48,543 bases of DNA from Gemmatimonadota bacterium. Lineage in GTDB: Bacteria; Gemmatimonadota; Gemmatimonadetes; Gemmatimonadales; Gemmatimonadaceae. A program made the position numbers and the translations under genes. Of this stretch, positions 7,964 to 18,058 are shown in pieces (the stretch's first letter is position 1; each line of letters opens with the position of its first letter). The stretch spans positions 1 to 48,543 of the forward strand of contig VGVM01000014.1 in assembly GCA_016874035.1 (NCBI GenBank). Reading direction: 5' to 3'. The notes beneath the pieces are model-generated. The model was not told the origin of the DNA and searched no databases. It worked only from the letters and a program-made list of their open reading frames with translations.

Positions 7964-9933
7964 GTGGTCGCTGGCAGTCCCGTCCAACAGGCCAACAAGC
8001 GCAGGAACAACCGCACCGCCAGGGAATACGCCCGTATTACGCAGCCGATGGTCCGCGAAAACGGCGTCCTCGTCCCGACATCGTGGGAGCATGCCCTCGA
8101 TGTCGCTGCCGAAGGATTCCGTCGCAACATCGCGGCCCGCGGTCCGAACGCGCTCGGCATCTTCTCGTGCTCGAAGTCCACGAACGAAGTGAACTTCGCC
8201 GCGCAGAAGCTCGCCCGCATCGCGTTCGGTACCCACAACATCGATAGCTGCAACAGGACGTGACACGCACCTAGCGTCGTCGGTCTGGCGACGGTCTTTG
8301 GTGCAGGCGGGGGCACAAGTTCCTACGCAGAGGTGGAGGACACGGACGTCATCCTCCTCTGGGGCTCGAACGCGCGCAATGCGCACCCGATCTGGTTCCA
8401 TCACCTCCTCAAGGGGGTGCGGAACGGGGCGCGCTTGTACGTGATTGATCCCCGGCGGACGGAGTCTGCCCAATGGGCTGATGTCTGGTTGGGCAACCAC
8501 GTGGGCAGCGACATCGCGCTCTCGAACACCATGGCGCGCGAGATCATCCACGCGGGCCTGCACCACAAGGACTTCATCGCCAACGGCTGCTCGGGCTTCG
8601 ACGAATACGCGGCCAGCGTCGAGTCGTACACGCTCGAGCGCGGCGAGACGCTCACCGGCGTGCCGGCCGCGGTGATCCGCGAGTGCGCGCACGCCTACGC
8701 CAAGGCCGACAAGGCGATGATCTGCTGGACGCTGGGCATCACCGAGCACCACGACGCGGCCGACAACGTGCTCGCGCTGATCAACCTCGCGCTGCTCACG
8801 GGGCATGTCGGCAAGTGGGGTTCCGGCTGCAATCCGCTCCGCGGCCAGAACAACGTGCAGGGCGGCGGCGACATGGGCGCGATCCCGAACCGCTTGCCCG
8901 GCTTCCAGACCATGCTCGACCCGGCGATCTGCGAACGATTCGAGAAGCACTGGGGCGTCGCGCTGCAGCCCAATGAGGGCCTGAACCTCACGCAGATGAT
9001 CCACGCGATGGCGCACAAGGAGCTCACCGCGCTGTTCGTGATCGGCGAGAACCCGGCGCAGTCGGATGCCGACGCGAACCACGTGCGCGCCGCGCTCGCC
9101 GGGCTCGATCACCTCGTCGTGCAGGAGATCTGCATGACGAAGACCGCCGAGATGGCGCATGTACTGCTGCCCGCGGCGGCGAGCTGGTGCGAAAGCGACG
9201 GCACGGTCACCAACAGCGAACGGCGTGTCCAGCGCTGCCGGAAAGCCGTTGACCCACCGGCGGGCGCGAAGGACGAACTCTGGATCATCAACGAGATCGG
9301 CAAGCGACTGGGCAAGGAACTGAACGTCACCGACCCCGAAACCGTGTGGAACGAGTTCCGCACCGTGGCGCCCAACTTCGCCGGCGGCATGAGCTACGCG
9401 CGACTCGAGGAACACCACGGGCTCCAGTGGCCCTGCCCGGACGAATCGCACCCGGGCGCCACGTTCCTGCACGGGCGACTCTGGGAGCAGGGCGACGCGC
9501 GCGGTCGCGCGGCGCCGTTCACGGTCGTGAAGCATGAAGGGCCCGTCGAGATGCCGGACGCTGACTTTCCGTTCCTGCTCACCACGGGCCGTCACCTCGA
9601 CGCTTACAACACCGGCGTGCAGACCGCCGGCTTCGGTTCGCCGCTCTTCCGCGGCGAGACGCTCGACATGTCGCCGGAAGACGCGAGCGTTTACGGCATC
9701 CATGAAGGCGACAAGGTGCGCGTGACCTCTCGCCGCGGCAGCCTCACCACGATCGCGCGAGTGGACCGCGCGCTGCGGCCCGGGCTCGTCTTCATGACGC
9801 TGCACTACCCGGACGAGGCGATGACGAACGTCCTCACGATTGACGCGAGCGATCCGAAGTCCGGCACCGCCGAGTTCAAGGCCTGCGCGGTGAACGTCAC
9901 GCTGGCGACCTCCGCGATCCCCGCCTTCCGATA

Positions 9934-9934
<1 letters not shown>
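7964..9934 (+). CDS. fdhA: Formate dehydrogenase molybdenum subunit, selenocysteine-containing, lacking the N-terminal Fe-S domain
   Basis: A continuous frame of 657 codons with one internal TGA (8261-8263, codon 100). Read as selenocysteine it gives IDSCNRT-Sec-HAPSVVGL, the active-site signature of selenocysteine formate dehydrogenases (E. coli FdhF has CARV-Sec-HGPSV), with the conserved His next to Sec. The frame continues through LLWGSNARNAHP, GHVGKWGSGCNPLRGQNNVQGGGDMG and a C-terminal MolyDop_binding domain (TTGRHLDAYNTG). The GTG at 7964 has GAGGAGGG upstream. The protein begins at REYARITQPMVRENG, which in usual enzymes comes after the N-terminal [4Fe-4S] domain. That domain is encoded at the end of the gene at 11874. 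It oxidises formate to CO2 and passes electrons to the NuoEF-like subunit, whose start overlaps its stop (TAATG). Confidence 0.93.
8264..8304 (+). promoter_or_regulatory. SECIS element (selenocysteine insertion hairpin)
   Basis: Directly behind the TGA the RNA folds into a bacterial SECIS. Lower stem GCACC (8267-8271) pairs with GGTGC (8300-8304); upper stem CGTCG (8275-8279) pairs with CGACG (8289-8293). A bulged T (8280) and a C-G pair close the apical loop GGTCTG (8282-8287). A bulged U below a GGUCU loop is what SelB recognises in E. coli fdhF. Confidence 0.88.
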
Positions 9935-11873
<1,939 letters not shown>

Positions 11874-11877
<4 letters not shown>

Positions 11878-12773
11878 CGATGCCCCACCTCAAGCTGGTC
11901 CAGCTCTCGCGCCCCACGCGCGAACCGAAGCGCATGATTGAGCTCACGATAGACGGGCGCGCGGTGAGCGTGCCCGAGGGCTCGACGATCCTCAACGCCT
12001 GCCAGGCGCTCGGGATCGAGGTGCCCACGCTGTGCTGGCTCGAGACGCTGACGCCGGTGAACGTCTGCCGCGTGTGCGTGGTGGAGGTCGAGGGCGCGCG
12101 CGTGCTGGCGCCGAGTTGTTCGCGCGAGGTCGAGGCGGGAATGAAGGTGAAGTCGCGGAGCGAGCGCGTGGACCTCACGCGCAAGCTCGTCTTGGAGATG
12201 CTCGCGTCGTCGGTGGACCTGTCCACAAGCCCCGGCATGGCGGAGATGCTGGCGGAATACGGCGCGGCGCCGGAGAGGTTCGGTGAATGCGAGACCGTGG
12301 CGCAGCCCGTGAAGGTGGACAACGATCTCTACGTGCGCGACTACGCGAAGTGCGTCCTCTGCTACAAGTGCGTGGAGGCCTGCGGCGAGGACCACCAGAA
12401 CACGTTTGCGATCGCGGTAGCGGGGCGCGGGTTCCACGCGCACATCTCGACCGAGTTCGCGGTGGACCTGCCCGAGAGTGCCTGCGTGTACTGCGGCAAC
12501 TGCATCGCCGTGTGCCCGACCGGCGCGCTGATGAGCAAGCGCGAGTGGGAGCTGCGCGAAGCCGGCCAGTGGGATGAATCGAAGCAGACGCAGACGGACA
12601 CGGTCTGCCCCTTCTGCGGCGTGGGATGCACGCTGACGCTCCATGTGCAGGAGGGCGAGATCGTGAAGGCGACGAGCCCGCTCGACAACGACATCACGGT
12701 CGGGAACCTCTGCGTCAAGGGCCGGTTCGGCTGGCGGCACGTGCAGAACGGGCGCACGCCCAGCGCGTCGTAG
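11874..12773 (+). CDS. Formate dehydrogenase Fe-S subunit: ferredoxin, 4Fe-4S and Molybdop_Fe4S4 domains (detached N-terminus of FdhA)
   Basis: A 299-residue protein with the domain order of the N-terminus of NAD-linked FdhA/NuoG. It has a [2Fe-2S] ferredoxin (Cys54, Cys65, Cys68, Cys82), two [4Fe-4S] clusters (CVLCYKCVEAC at 160-170; CVYCGNCIAVCP at 204-215) and, at the very end, the Molybdop_Fe4S4 domain (CPFCGVGC at 245-252 with fourth ligand Cys280 in NLCVKGRFG). It stops a few residues later, exactly where the catalytic molybdopterin domain would begin; that domain is the separate protein encoded at 7964-9934. The two must associate for electrons to leave the Mo site. The start overlaps the stop of the NuoEF-like gene by ATGA. 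Confidence 0.92.
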
Positions 12774-12790
12774 CACCACGCCGGGCGCGC

Positions 12791-13660
12791 ATGACCAACC
12801 TCGGCGGCCTTTCCCCTTCGCAGCGTCGCGCGTTCCTCGCGATCGCGGCGAGCGGACGCAGCGACGTTGAGTCCGAAGTCGCCGAGGAAGTGCCCGTGGC
12901 TTTCGTGTATGGCGGCAAGCCGCATGTGGTGATGATGTGCACGCCGGCGGACCTCGAGGACCTCGCGCTCGGGTTCACGCTGACGGAGGAGATCGCGGCC
13001 AGCCCCGCCGATATCCGGCGCATGGAAGTCGTGCGTCACGCGCGCGGGATCGAGGTGCAGATGGAGCTGGCGCCGGAGGCCCAGGCGCGCGTGGCGGACC
13101 GCTCGCGCGCATTGGCCGGCCGCACCGGTTGCGGGCTGTGCGGCATTGACGCGATCGAGCATGCGATTCGCACCCCGCGTCGCGTCGCTGACACCGGTGC
13201 GGCGATTTCCGCGCGGGCCATCGCGCGTGCCGGCGCTGCGCTCGAGGCGCAACAGCCACTCAACAATGCCACGCGCGCGGTGCACGCTGCTGCCTGGGCG
13301 AATGCTGATGGCGAGCTGGTGTTTGTGCGCGAGGATGTCGGGCGGCACAACGCGCTCGACAAGGTGATCGGCGCGATGCTGCGTGGGGCGGGCCTTCCGG
13401 GGCACGCGTCTGCCGCGTCACCCGCGTCTCCCGCGTCTCCCGCTCACTCCGCCGCCGCCGGGTTCTTCCTCGTCACCAGTCGCGCGAGCTACGAACTCGT
13501 GCAGAAGGTCGCCGTGGCGGGCGCGCCCATGCTCGCGGCGGTTTCGCGCCCGACCGGCATGGCAATCCGGTTCGCCGAGGAGGCCGGGATAACCCTCGTA
13601 GGCCTGCTCCGCGGGGAATCGGCGAACGTGTACTCGCACCCGGCACGTATCAGCGAGTAG
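12791..13660 (+). CDS. fdhD: FdhD, formate dehydrogenase sulfurtransferase
   Basis: A 289-residue FdhD, which carries sulfur from a cysteine desulfurase to the molybdenum cofactor of formate dehydrogenase and is needed for its activity. The essential CxxC loop is CGLCG (Cys114, Cys117); other motifs are LALGFTLTEEI, VREDVGRHNALDKVIG, TSRASYELVQK and the C-terminal GLLRGESANVY. Residues near 205-220 form a low-complexity Ala/Ser/Pro insert encoded by a tandem CCCGCGTCT repeat (about 13420-13445), probably slippage-prone. The ATG at 12791 lies 17 bases behind the Fe-S subunit gene and fits family length. Confidence 0.93.
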   Translation: MTNLGGLSPSQRRAFLAIAASGRSDVESEVAEEVPVAFVYGGKPHVVMMCTPADLEDLALGFTLTEEIAASPADIRRMEVVRHARGIEVQMELAPEAQARVADRSRALAGRTGCGLCGIDAIEHAIRTPRRVADTGAAISARAIARAGAALEAQQPLNNATRAVHAAAWANADGELVFVREDVGRHNALDKVIGAMLRGAGLPGHASAASPASPASPAHSAAAGFFLVTSRASYELVQKVAVAGAPMLAAVSRPTGMAIRFAEEAGITLVGLLRGESANVYSHPARISE

Positions 13661-13721
13661 CTTTGCGAGGTTTTTTCGCGGCACCCGTTTCACCGGTTTC
13701 ACCCTTACGACCCGGACACAC

Positions 13722-15386
13722 GTGCTCTCCGATATCGAAATCGCCCAGTCGGTCACTCCGCGCCCCATCGCCGACGTTGCGAAGGAACTCGGCTTCGGTG
13801 CCGACGACATTGACCTCTACGGCAAGTACAAGGCGAAGATTCCGCTCGACGTGAGCCAGCGGCCGGCCAGGGGCAAGCTGGTGCTTGTCACGGCGATCAG
13901 CCCGACGCCCGCGGGCGAGGGCAAGAGCACCGTGAGCGTGGGGCTCGCGCAGGCCATGCGTCGGATCGGCACGAACGTCGTGCTGTGCCTCCGCGAGCCA
14001 TCGCTGGGCCCCGTGTTCGGCGTGAAGGGTGGCGCGGCGGGTGGCGGCTACGCGCAGGTAATCCCGATGGAGGACATCAACCTCCATTTCACGGGCGACT
14101 TCCACGCGATCTCGAGCGCGCATTCGCTGCTCAGCGCGATGCTCGACAACTCGCTGTTTCAGGACAACCCGCTCGGCCTCGACCCTGCGAAGGTGACGTG
14201 GCCGCGCACGATTGACATGAATGACCGTTCGCTGCGGCGCGCGAAGATCGCCGTGGGCGGCGGCACCGCGGGCGTTGAGCGCGACGAGCGCTGGGTGATC
14301 ATCCCCGGCTCAGAAGTGATGGCGATCGTTGCGTTGGCGTCGAGCCGCGCGGACCTCGAGAAGCGACTCGGCGACATCGTGGTCGGCCGCGCGAAGGATG
14401 GCGACCGGCCCGTGCGCGCGCGCGAACTCAAGGCAGTGGGCGCCATGTCCATCCTATTGAAGGATGCCATTCGCCCGAACCTCGTGCAGACGCTCGAGGG
14501 CGGCCCTGCCCTGCTGCACGCGGGCCCCTTCGGCAACATCGCCCATGGCTGCAATTCGATCCTCGCGACGAAGAGCGGGCTCGCGCTCGGCGACGTGGTG
14601 GTGACCGAAGCCGGGTTCGGTTCGGACCTGGGCGCGGAGAAGTTCTTAGACATCAAGTGCCGGTTTGGCGGGCTCAAGCCGGAGGCGGCGGTACTCGTCG
14701 CCACGGTGCGCTCGCTCAAGATGCAGGGCGGACTCGACAAGAAGCAGCTCACGACCGAGGACGTCGGTGCGCTCGAGAAGGGCCTGCCGCACCTGGAGCA
14801 TCACATCCGGAACGTGCAGCAGTTCGGCGTGCCCGTCGTGGTGGCGATCAATCGTTTCGCGGCCGACACCGAGCGTGAACTAAAGATGGTCGAGGCGCAC
14901 GCGGCGAAGCTCGGCGTGCGGGTGGTGCTGTGCGAGGTGCACGCGAAGGGTGGCGCCGGCGGCGAGACGCTCGCGCGTGAAGTGTTGCAGATGCTGAAGG
15001 ACGGCAAGTCGAGCTACGCGCCCATCTACGACGCGAAGCGTCCGATCAAGGAGAAGATCGAGACCATCGTGAAGAAGGTGTACGGCGGCGACGGCGCCGA
15101 CTACACGCCGGCGGCGGAAGAGCAGGTCAAGTATCTCGAGTCGAACGGGATGGGCGAGACGCCCGTGTGCATCGCGAAGACGCAGACGTCGTTGAGCGAT
15201 GACCCGGCCAAACTCTGCAAGCCGACCGGGTTCCGGATCACGGTGAAGGAAGTGTACGGATCCGCGGGCGCCGGGTTCGTGGTGGCGAAGGCCGGGACGA
15301 TCATGACCATGCCCGGGCTGCCGAAGGTTCCGGCGGCCGAGGGGATGTCGGTGAACGACCGGGGGGAGATCGTCGGGTTGTCGTAG
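13722..15386 (+). CDS. fhs: Formate-tetrahydrofolate ligase
   Basis: A 554-residue formyltetrahydrofolate synthetase, ATP + formate + THF to 10-formyl-THF. Family features are present: the nucleotide loop TPAGEGKSTVSVGL, REPSLGPVFGVKGGAAGGGYAQV, MEDINLHFTGDFHAI, EAGFGSDLGAEKF and TIMTMPGLPK near the end. The GTG at 13722 fits the usual N-terminus (SDIEIAQ). It sits 61 bases behind fdhD, so formate can be either oxidised by the preceding enzyme or activated to the folate pool. Length is normal and no defects are seen. Confidence 0.96.
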   Translation: MLSDIEIAQSVTPRPIADVAKELGFGADDIDLYGKYKAKIPLDVSQRPARGKLVLVTAISPTPAGEGKSTVSVGLAQAMRRIGTNVVLCLREPSLGPVFGVKGGAAGGGYAQVIPMEDINLHFTGDFHAISSAHSLLSAMLDNSLFQDNPLGLDPAKVTWPRTIDMNDRSLRRAKIAVGGGTAGVERDERWVIIPGSEVMAIVALASSRADLEKRLGDIVVGRAKDGDRPVRARELKAVGAMSILLKDAIRPNLVQTLEGGPALLHAGPFGNIAHGCNSILATKSGLALGDVVVTEAGFGSDLGAEKFLDIKCRFGGLKPEAAVLVATVRSLKMQGGLDKKQLTTEDVGALEKGLPHLEHHIRNVQQFGVPVVVAINRFAADTERELKMVEAHAAKLGVRVVLCEVHAKGGAGGETLAREVLQMLKDGKSSYAPIYDAKRPIKEKIETIVKKVYGGDGADYTPAAEEQVKYLESNGMGETPVCIAKTQTSLSDDPAKLCKPTGFRITVKEVYGSAGAGFVVAKAGTIMTMPGLPKVPAAEGMSVNDRGEIVGLS

Positions 15387-15478
15387 GGGGCGGCGCCGCA
15401 TCTTGCGCGGCGCGAAAAGGATGAGTGTCGCACGGAATTGGGACGGCACGGCGCGCTAAGCGTGCGCATCTTCGGCGC

Positions 15479-17095
15479 ATGTCTCCCGCACGACCGACGG
15501 TACTCACCGTATTGATCGAACGGTTGAGGCTCCGCCACGCCAGTCCGCGGACCATCGCGGCGTATCGCGGGTGGGTGCTGCGTTACATGCGCTTCCACCG
15601 CGGGCGCCATCCTCGCGATCTGGGCGAACGTGATGTGACGGGTTTCTTGTCAGCACTCGCCACACGCCGGTCGGTTGCCGCTGCAACTCAGAACCAGGCG
15701 CTGGCTGCCTTGTTGTTCCTGTATCGCGAGGTGTTGCAGCAACCCTTCGGCTGGCTTGACGCGCTCGTGCGCGCCAAGCGGCCCCACCGCACACCGACCG
15801 TGCTGTCGCGCGACGAGGCTCGGCGGGTCATCGAGGCCATGGACGGAACTGAACGACTCGTGGCCATGGTCCTGTATGGGACCGGTGCGCGACTGGGTGA
15901 GGCGCTTTCGTTGCGGGTGAAGGATGTGGACCTGGATCGGTACGAAGTGGTCATCCGGCGCGGGAAAGGTGGGCGCGATCGCATGACCATGCTGCCCGAG
16001 TCGCTCCGCTCCGCGATAGCTGCGCAGCTCAACCACGTGGCCGAGCTGCATCGGCGCGACGTCGCGGCAGGGCGTGGATCAGTGATGTTGCCGGATGCGT
16101 TTGGGACCAAGTCGCCCGGCGCGGCGTTTGACCTGCGATGGCAGTGGCTCTTCCCGGCCACGCGATCGTACGTTGACTCCGAAACGGGCCGACTCATGCG
16201 CTACCACTTGCATCACGCGGCAGTACAGCGCGCCGTTGTGGCGGCGGCGCGGCGCGCGGGCGTGACCAAGCGGGTAACCTGCCACACCTTCCGTCATTCG
16301 TTTGCGACCCACTTGCTCAAGGCCGGCTATGACATTCGTACCGTGCAAGAGCTGCTCGGACACCGCGATGTGATGACGACGATGATCTACACGCATGTGC
16401 TCAATCGCGGTGGCCATGGTGTGCGGAGCCCGCTCAACGGACTGGATATTGCACGGGCGCGCGCCGAGTCCCCTCCGATCGCGGATGCTATGCCCTCCAC
16501 CCACCTCACCCCCGGTCCTGCTCTCAGCCTAGAACTGGAGAAAGCACGGGGGGAACGTCATCGGGAACAGGACCGCCGCGCCGTCTACCAATGGCTCGCG
16601 CAATCGGACCTGACACCGTCGATGATGGGACTGCCCGACTTTCCTGACTCCCCGGTCCCAACCTGGGAGGAGTTTTGCGGAGACTACGGGCCCCATTTTT
16701 TCGACGGGTCGCGTCCGGAAGTCGGGAGGTCCTTCCTCATCGAAGTCGCTGGCGAGGCGGTTGGCCACGTGAACTACGACGGGCTCGACTCAGGCCGCGG
16801 CATCGCGGAGCTGGACATCTGGCTCCGCTCCAGCGCGGACTGCGGGCTTGGATATGGCCCGGAAGCCCTGCGCGCGCTCACCCGATCCCTGCACGAGGCG
16901 TTCGGGATCACCGAGTTCATTTTGCGACCGTCGCGGCGCAACGTGCGCGCGATCCATGCCTACACGAAGGCCGGCTTCTCCATGCTGCCGCTGACCAACG
17001 AGGAACAAGCGAAGGTCTACGGAGCCGGCGACTATCGCGATACCGTGGTCCTGCACCTGCGGTGGCCGACGACCGACGCGATTCGTCCGGGGTAG
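15479..17095 (+). CDS. intI: Integron integrase (IntI) fused to a GNAT acetyltransferase
   Basis: A 538-residue two-domain protein. Residues 1-322 are an integron-type tyrosine recombinase. The catalytic set Arg138, Lys163, His269, Arg272, His295, Tyr304 lies at a constant offset of eight from IntI1, and the IntI-specific region between boxes (FDLRWQWLFPATRSYVD) is present. It ends with the family C-terminus YTHVLNRGGHGVRSPLNGL. With no stop, a short linker leads into a GNAT domain (about 350-530) with QDRRAVYQWLAQSDLTP, GEAVGHVNYDG, the acetyl-CoA loop LGYGPEAL and RNVRAIHAYTKAGF, resembling AAC(6')/RimJ-type enzymes. An internal ATG at 16490 could be the old acetyltransferase start. The integrase start is ATG 15479; a GTG at 15425 is possible. 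No clear attI is seen. Confidence 0.9.
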   Translation: MSPARPTVLTVLIERLRLRHASPRTIAAYRGWVLRYMRFHRGRHPRDLGERDVTGFLSALATRRSVAAATQNQALAALLFLYREVLQQPFGWLDALVRAKRPHRTPTVLSRDEARRVIEAMDGTERLVAMVLYGTGARLGEALSLRVKDVDLDRYEVVIRRGKGGRDRMTMLPESLRSAIAAQLNHVAELHRRDVAAGRGSVMLPDAFGTKSPGAAFDLRWQWLFPATRSYVDSETGRLMRYHLHHAAVQRAVVAAARRAGVTKRVTCHTFRHSFATHLLKAGYDIRTVQELLGHRDVMTTMIYTHVLNRGGHGVRSPLNGLDIARARAESPPIADAMPSTHLTPGPALSLELEKARGERHREQDRRAVYQWLAQSDLTPSMMGLPDFPDSPVPTWEEFCGDYGPHFFDGSRPEVGRSFLIEVAGEAVGHVNYDGLDSGRGIAELDIWLRSSADCGLGYGPEALRALTRSLHEAFGITEFILRPSRRNVRAIHAYTKAGFSMLPLTNEEQAKVYGAGDYRDTVVLHLRWPTTDAIRPG

Positions 17096-17107
17096 ATTCT
17101 CTCGTTG

Positions 17108-17983
17108 ATGCTTCACAACATGGTCGCTGGTGAACGTCTCCTGCTCGATGGCGCGACCGGCACGGAACTGACGCGGCGCGGTGTGGACACCGGCTTGCCG
17201 TTGTGGTCGGCGAACGCGCTCACCACCGAGACCGGACTGAATGTCCTGCGCCAGGTTCACCTGGACTACCTGCACGCAGGCGCGGATGTGCTCACCACCA
17301 ACACCTTTCGCACCCATCGCCGTGCGTTGGCGGGCCCGGGGCACGGCGCGCGCGAGCTGACCAGCCGCGCGGTAGCGACCGCCCGCGAGGCCGTCGCGCA
17401 GTTCGGTCAGCGTGCGAGAGTGGCCGGCTCGGTGGCCCCACTGGAAGACTGTTACCGCCCCGACCTGGTGCCGACCGACGACGAATGCCGCGCCGAGCAC
17501 GCCGAGCGCATCACTCATCTTGTCGAGGCGGGCGTTGACCTCCTGTTGATCGAGACGATGAACTCGATCCGCGAAGCCGTGATCGCGGCCCAGCAGGCGA
17601 CGAGCACCGGGCGGCCCACTTGGGTCAGCCTGGTGTGCGACCGTGAAGGCCGAATGCTGTCCGGCGAATCGGTGGCGGTCGCCGCCGAGATGTTGTTACC
17701 ACTGGGAGTGCGGGCACTTGGCGTGAACTGTGGCCCGGCTCACACCCTGGCGAAGCCGCTGGCCGAGTTGCGGGCGATCTGTGGCCCCGATTTTCCGCTC
17801 ATGGCGTATGGGAACATTGGCCATGCCGACGAGACGCAAGGCTGGATCAACACCGACGCCGTAAGCCCGGAGAGTTACGCGCAATGGGCCCACACGTGGC
17901 CGGCGCAAATCGTGGGCGGCTGTTGCGGCACGACGCCGGAGCACATTCGCAAACTGAGAGTGGATAGAAGCCAGGCGACATGA
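17108..17983 (+). CDS. Homocysteine S-methyltransferase (BHMT/MmuM family)
   Basis: A 291-residue zinc-dependent methyltransferase that moves a methyl group to homocysteine to make methionine. The family opening LLDGATGTELTRRG and the three zinc thiolates (Cys208 in GVNCGP; Cys272 and Cys273 in GGCCGTTPEHI) are present. The donor may be glycine betaine, S-methylmethionine or another small methyl donor. The next gene encodes a dimethylglycine/sarcosine-dehydrogenase-type enzyme that would consume the product of betaine demethylation, so betaine is the best guess. The start is ATG 17108, 12 bases after the integrase-GNAT stop; TTG 17105 and ATG 17120 are alternatives, and no strong ribosome site is visible. 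Confidence 0.87.
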   Translation: MLHNMVAGERLLLDGATGTELTRRGVDTGLPLWSANALTTETGLNVLRQVHLDYLHAGADVLTTNTFRTHRRALAGPGHGARELTSRAVATAREAVAQFGQRARVAGSVAPLEDCYRPDLVPTDDECRAEHAERITHLVEAGVDLLLIETMNSIREAVIAAQQATSTGRPTWVSLVCDREGRMLSGESVAVAAEMLLPLGVRALGVNCGPAHTLAKPLAELRAICGPDFPLMAYGNIGHADETQGWINTDAVSPESYAQWAHTWPAQIVGGCCGTTPEHIRKLRVDRSQAT

Positions 17984-18058
17984 ACTCGACGCGGCGGGCA
18001 AAGTGCGCGTCGGGGATAGACCAGGTGCGCATGAACGACAGCCACCCGTGAGCGGGCG

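Noticed and set aside
8261-8263. TGA splitting formate dehydrogenase as a nonsense mutation
   Set aside because: It sits at the Sec position of the active-site motif and is followed by a well-formed SECIS; the frame and domain continue without loss.
13404-13457. Tandem CCCGCGTCT repeat in fdhD as a phase-variation tract
   Set aside because: The 9-base unit keeps the frame whatever the copy number, so it changes only loop length.
15386-15478. attI site upstream of the integrase
   Set aside because: No convincing GTTRRRY core with flanking direct repeats was found; a tool search is needed before calling one.
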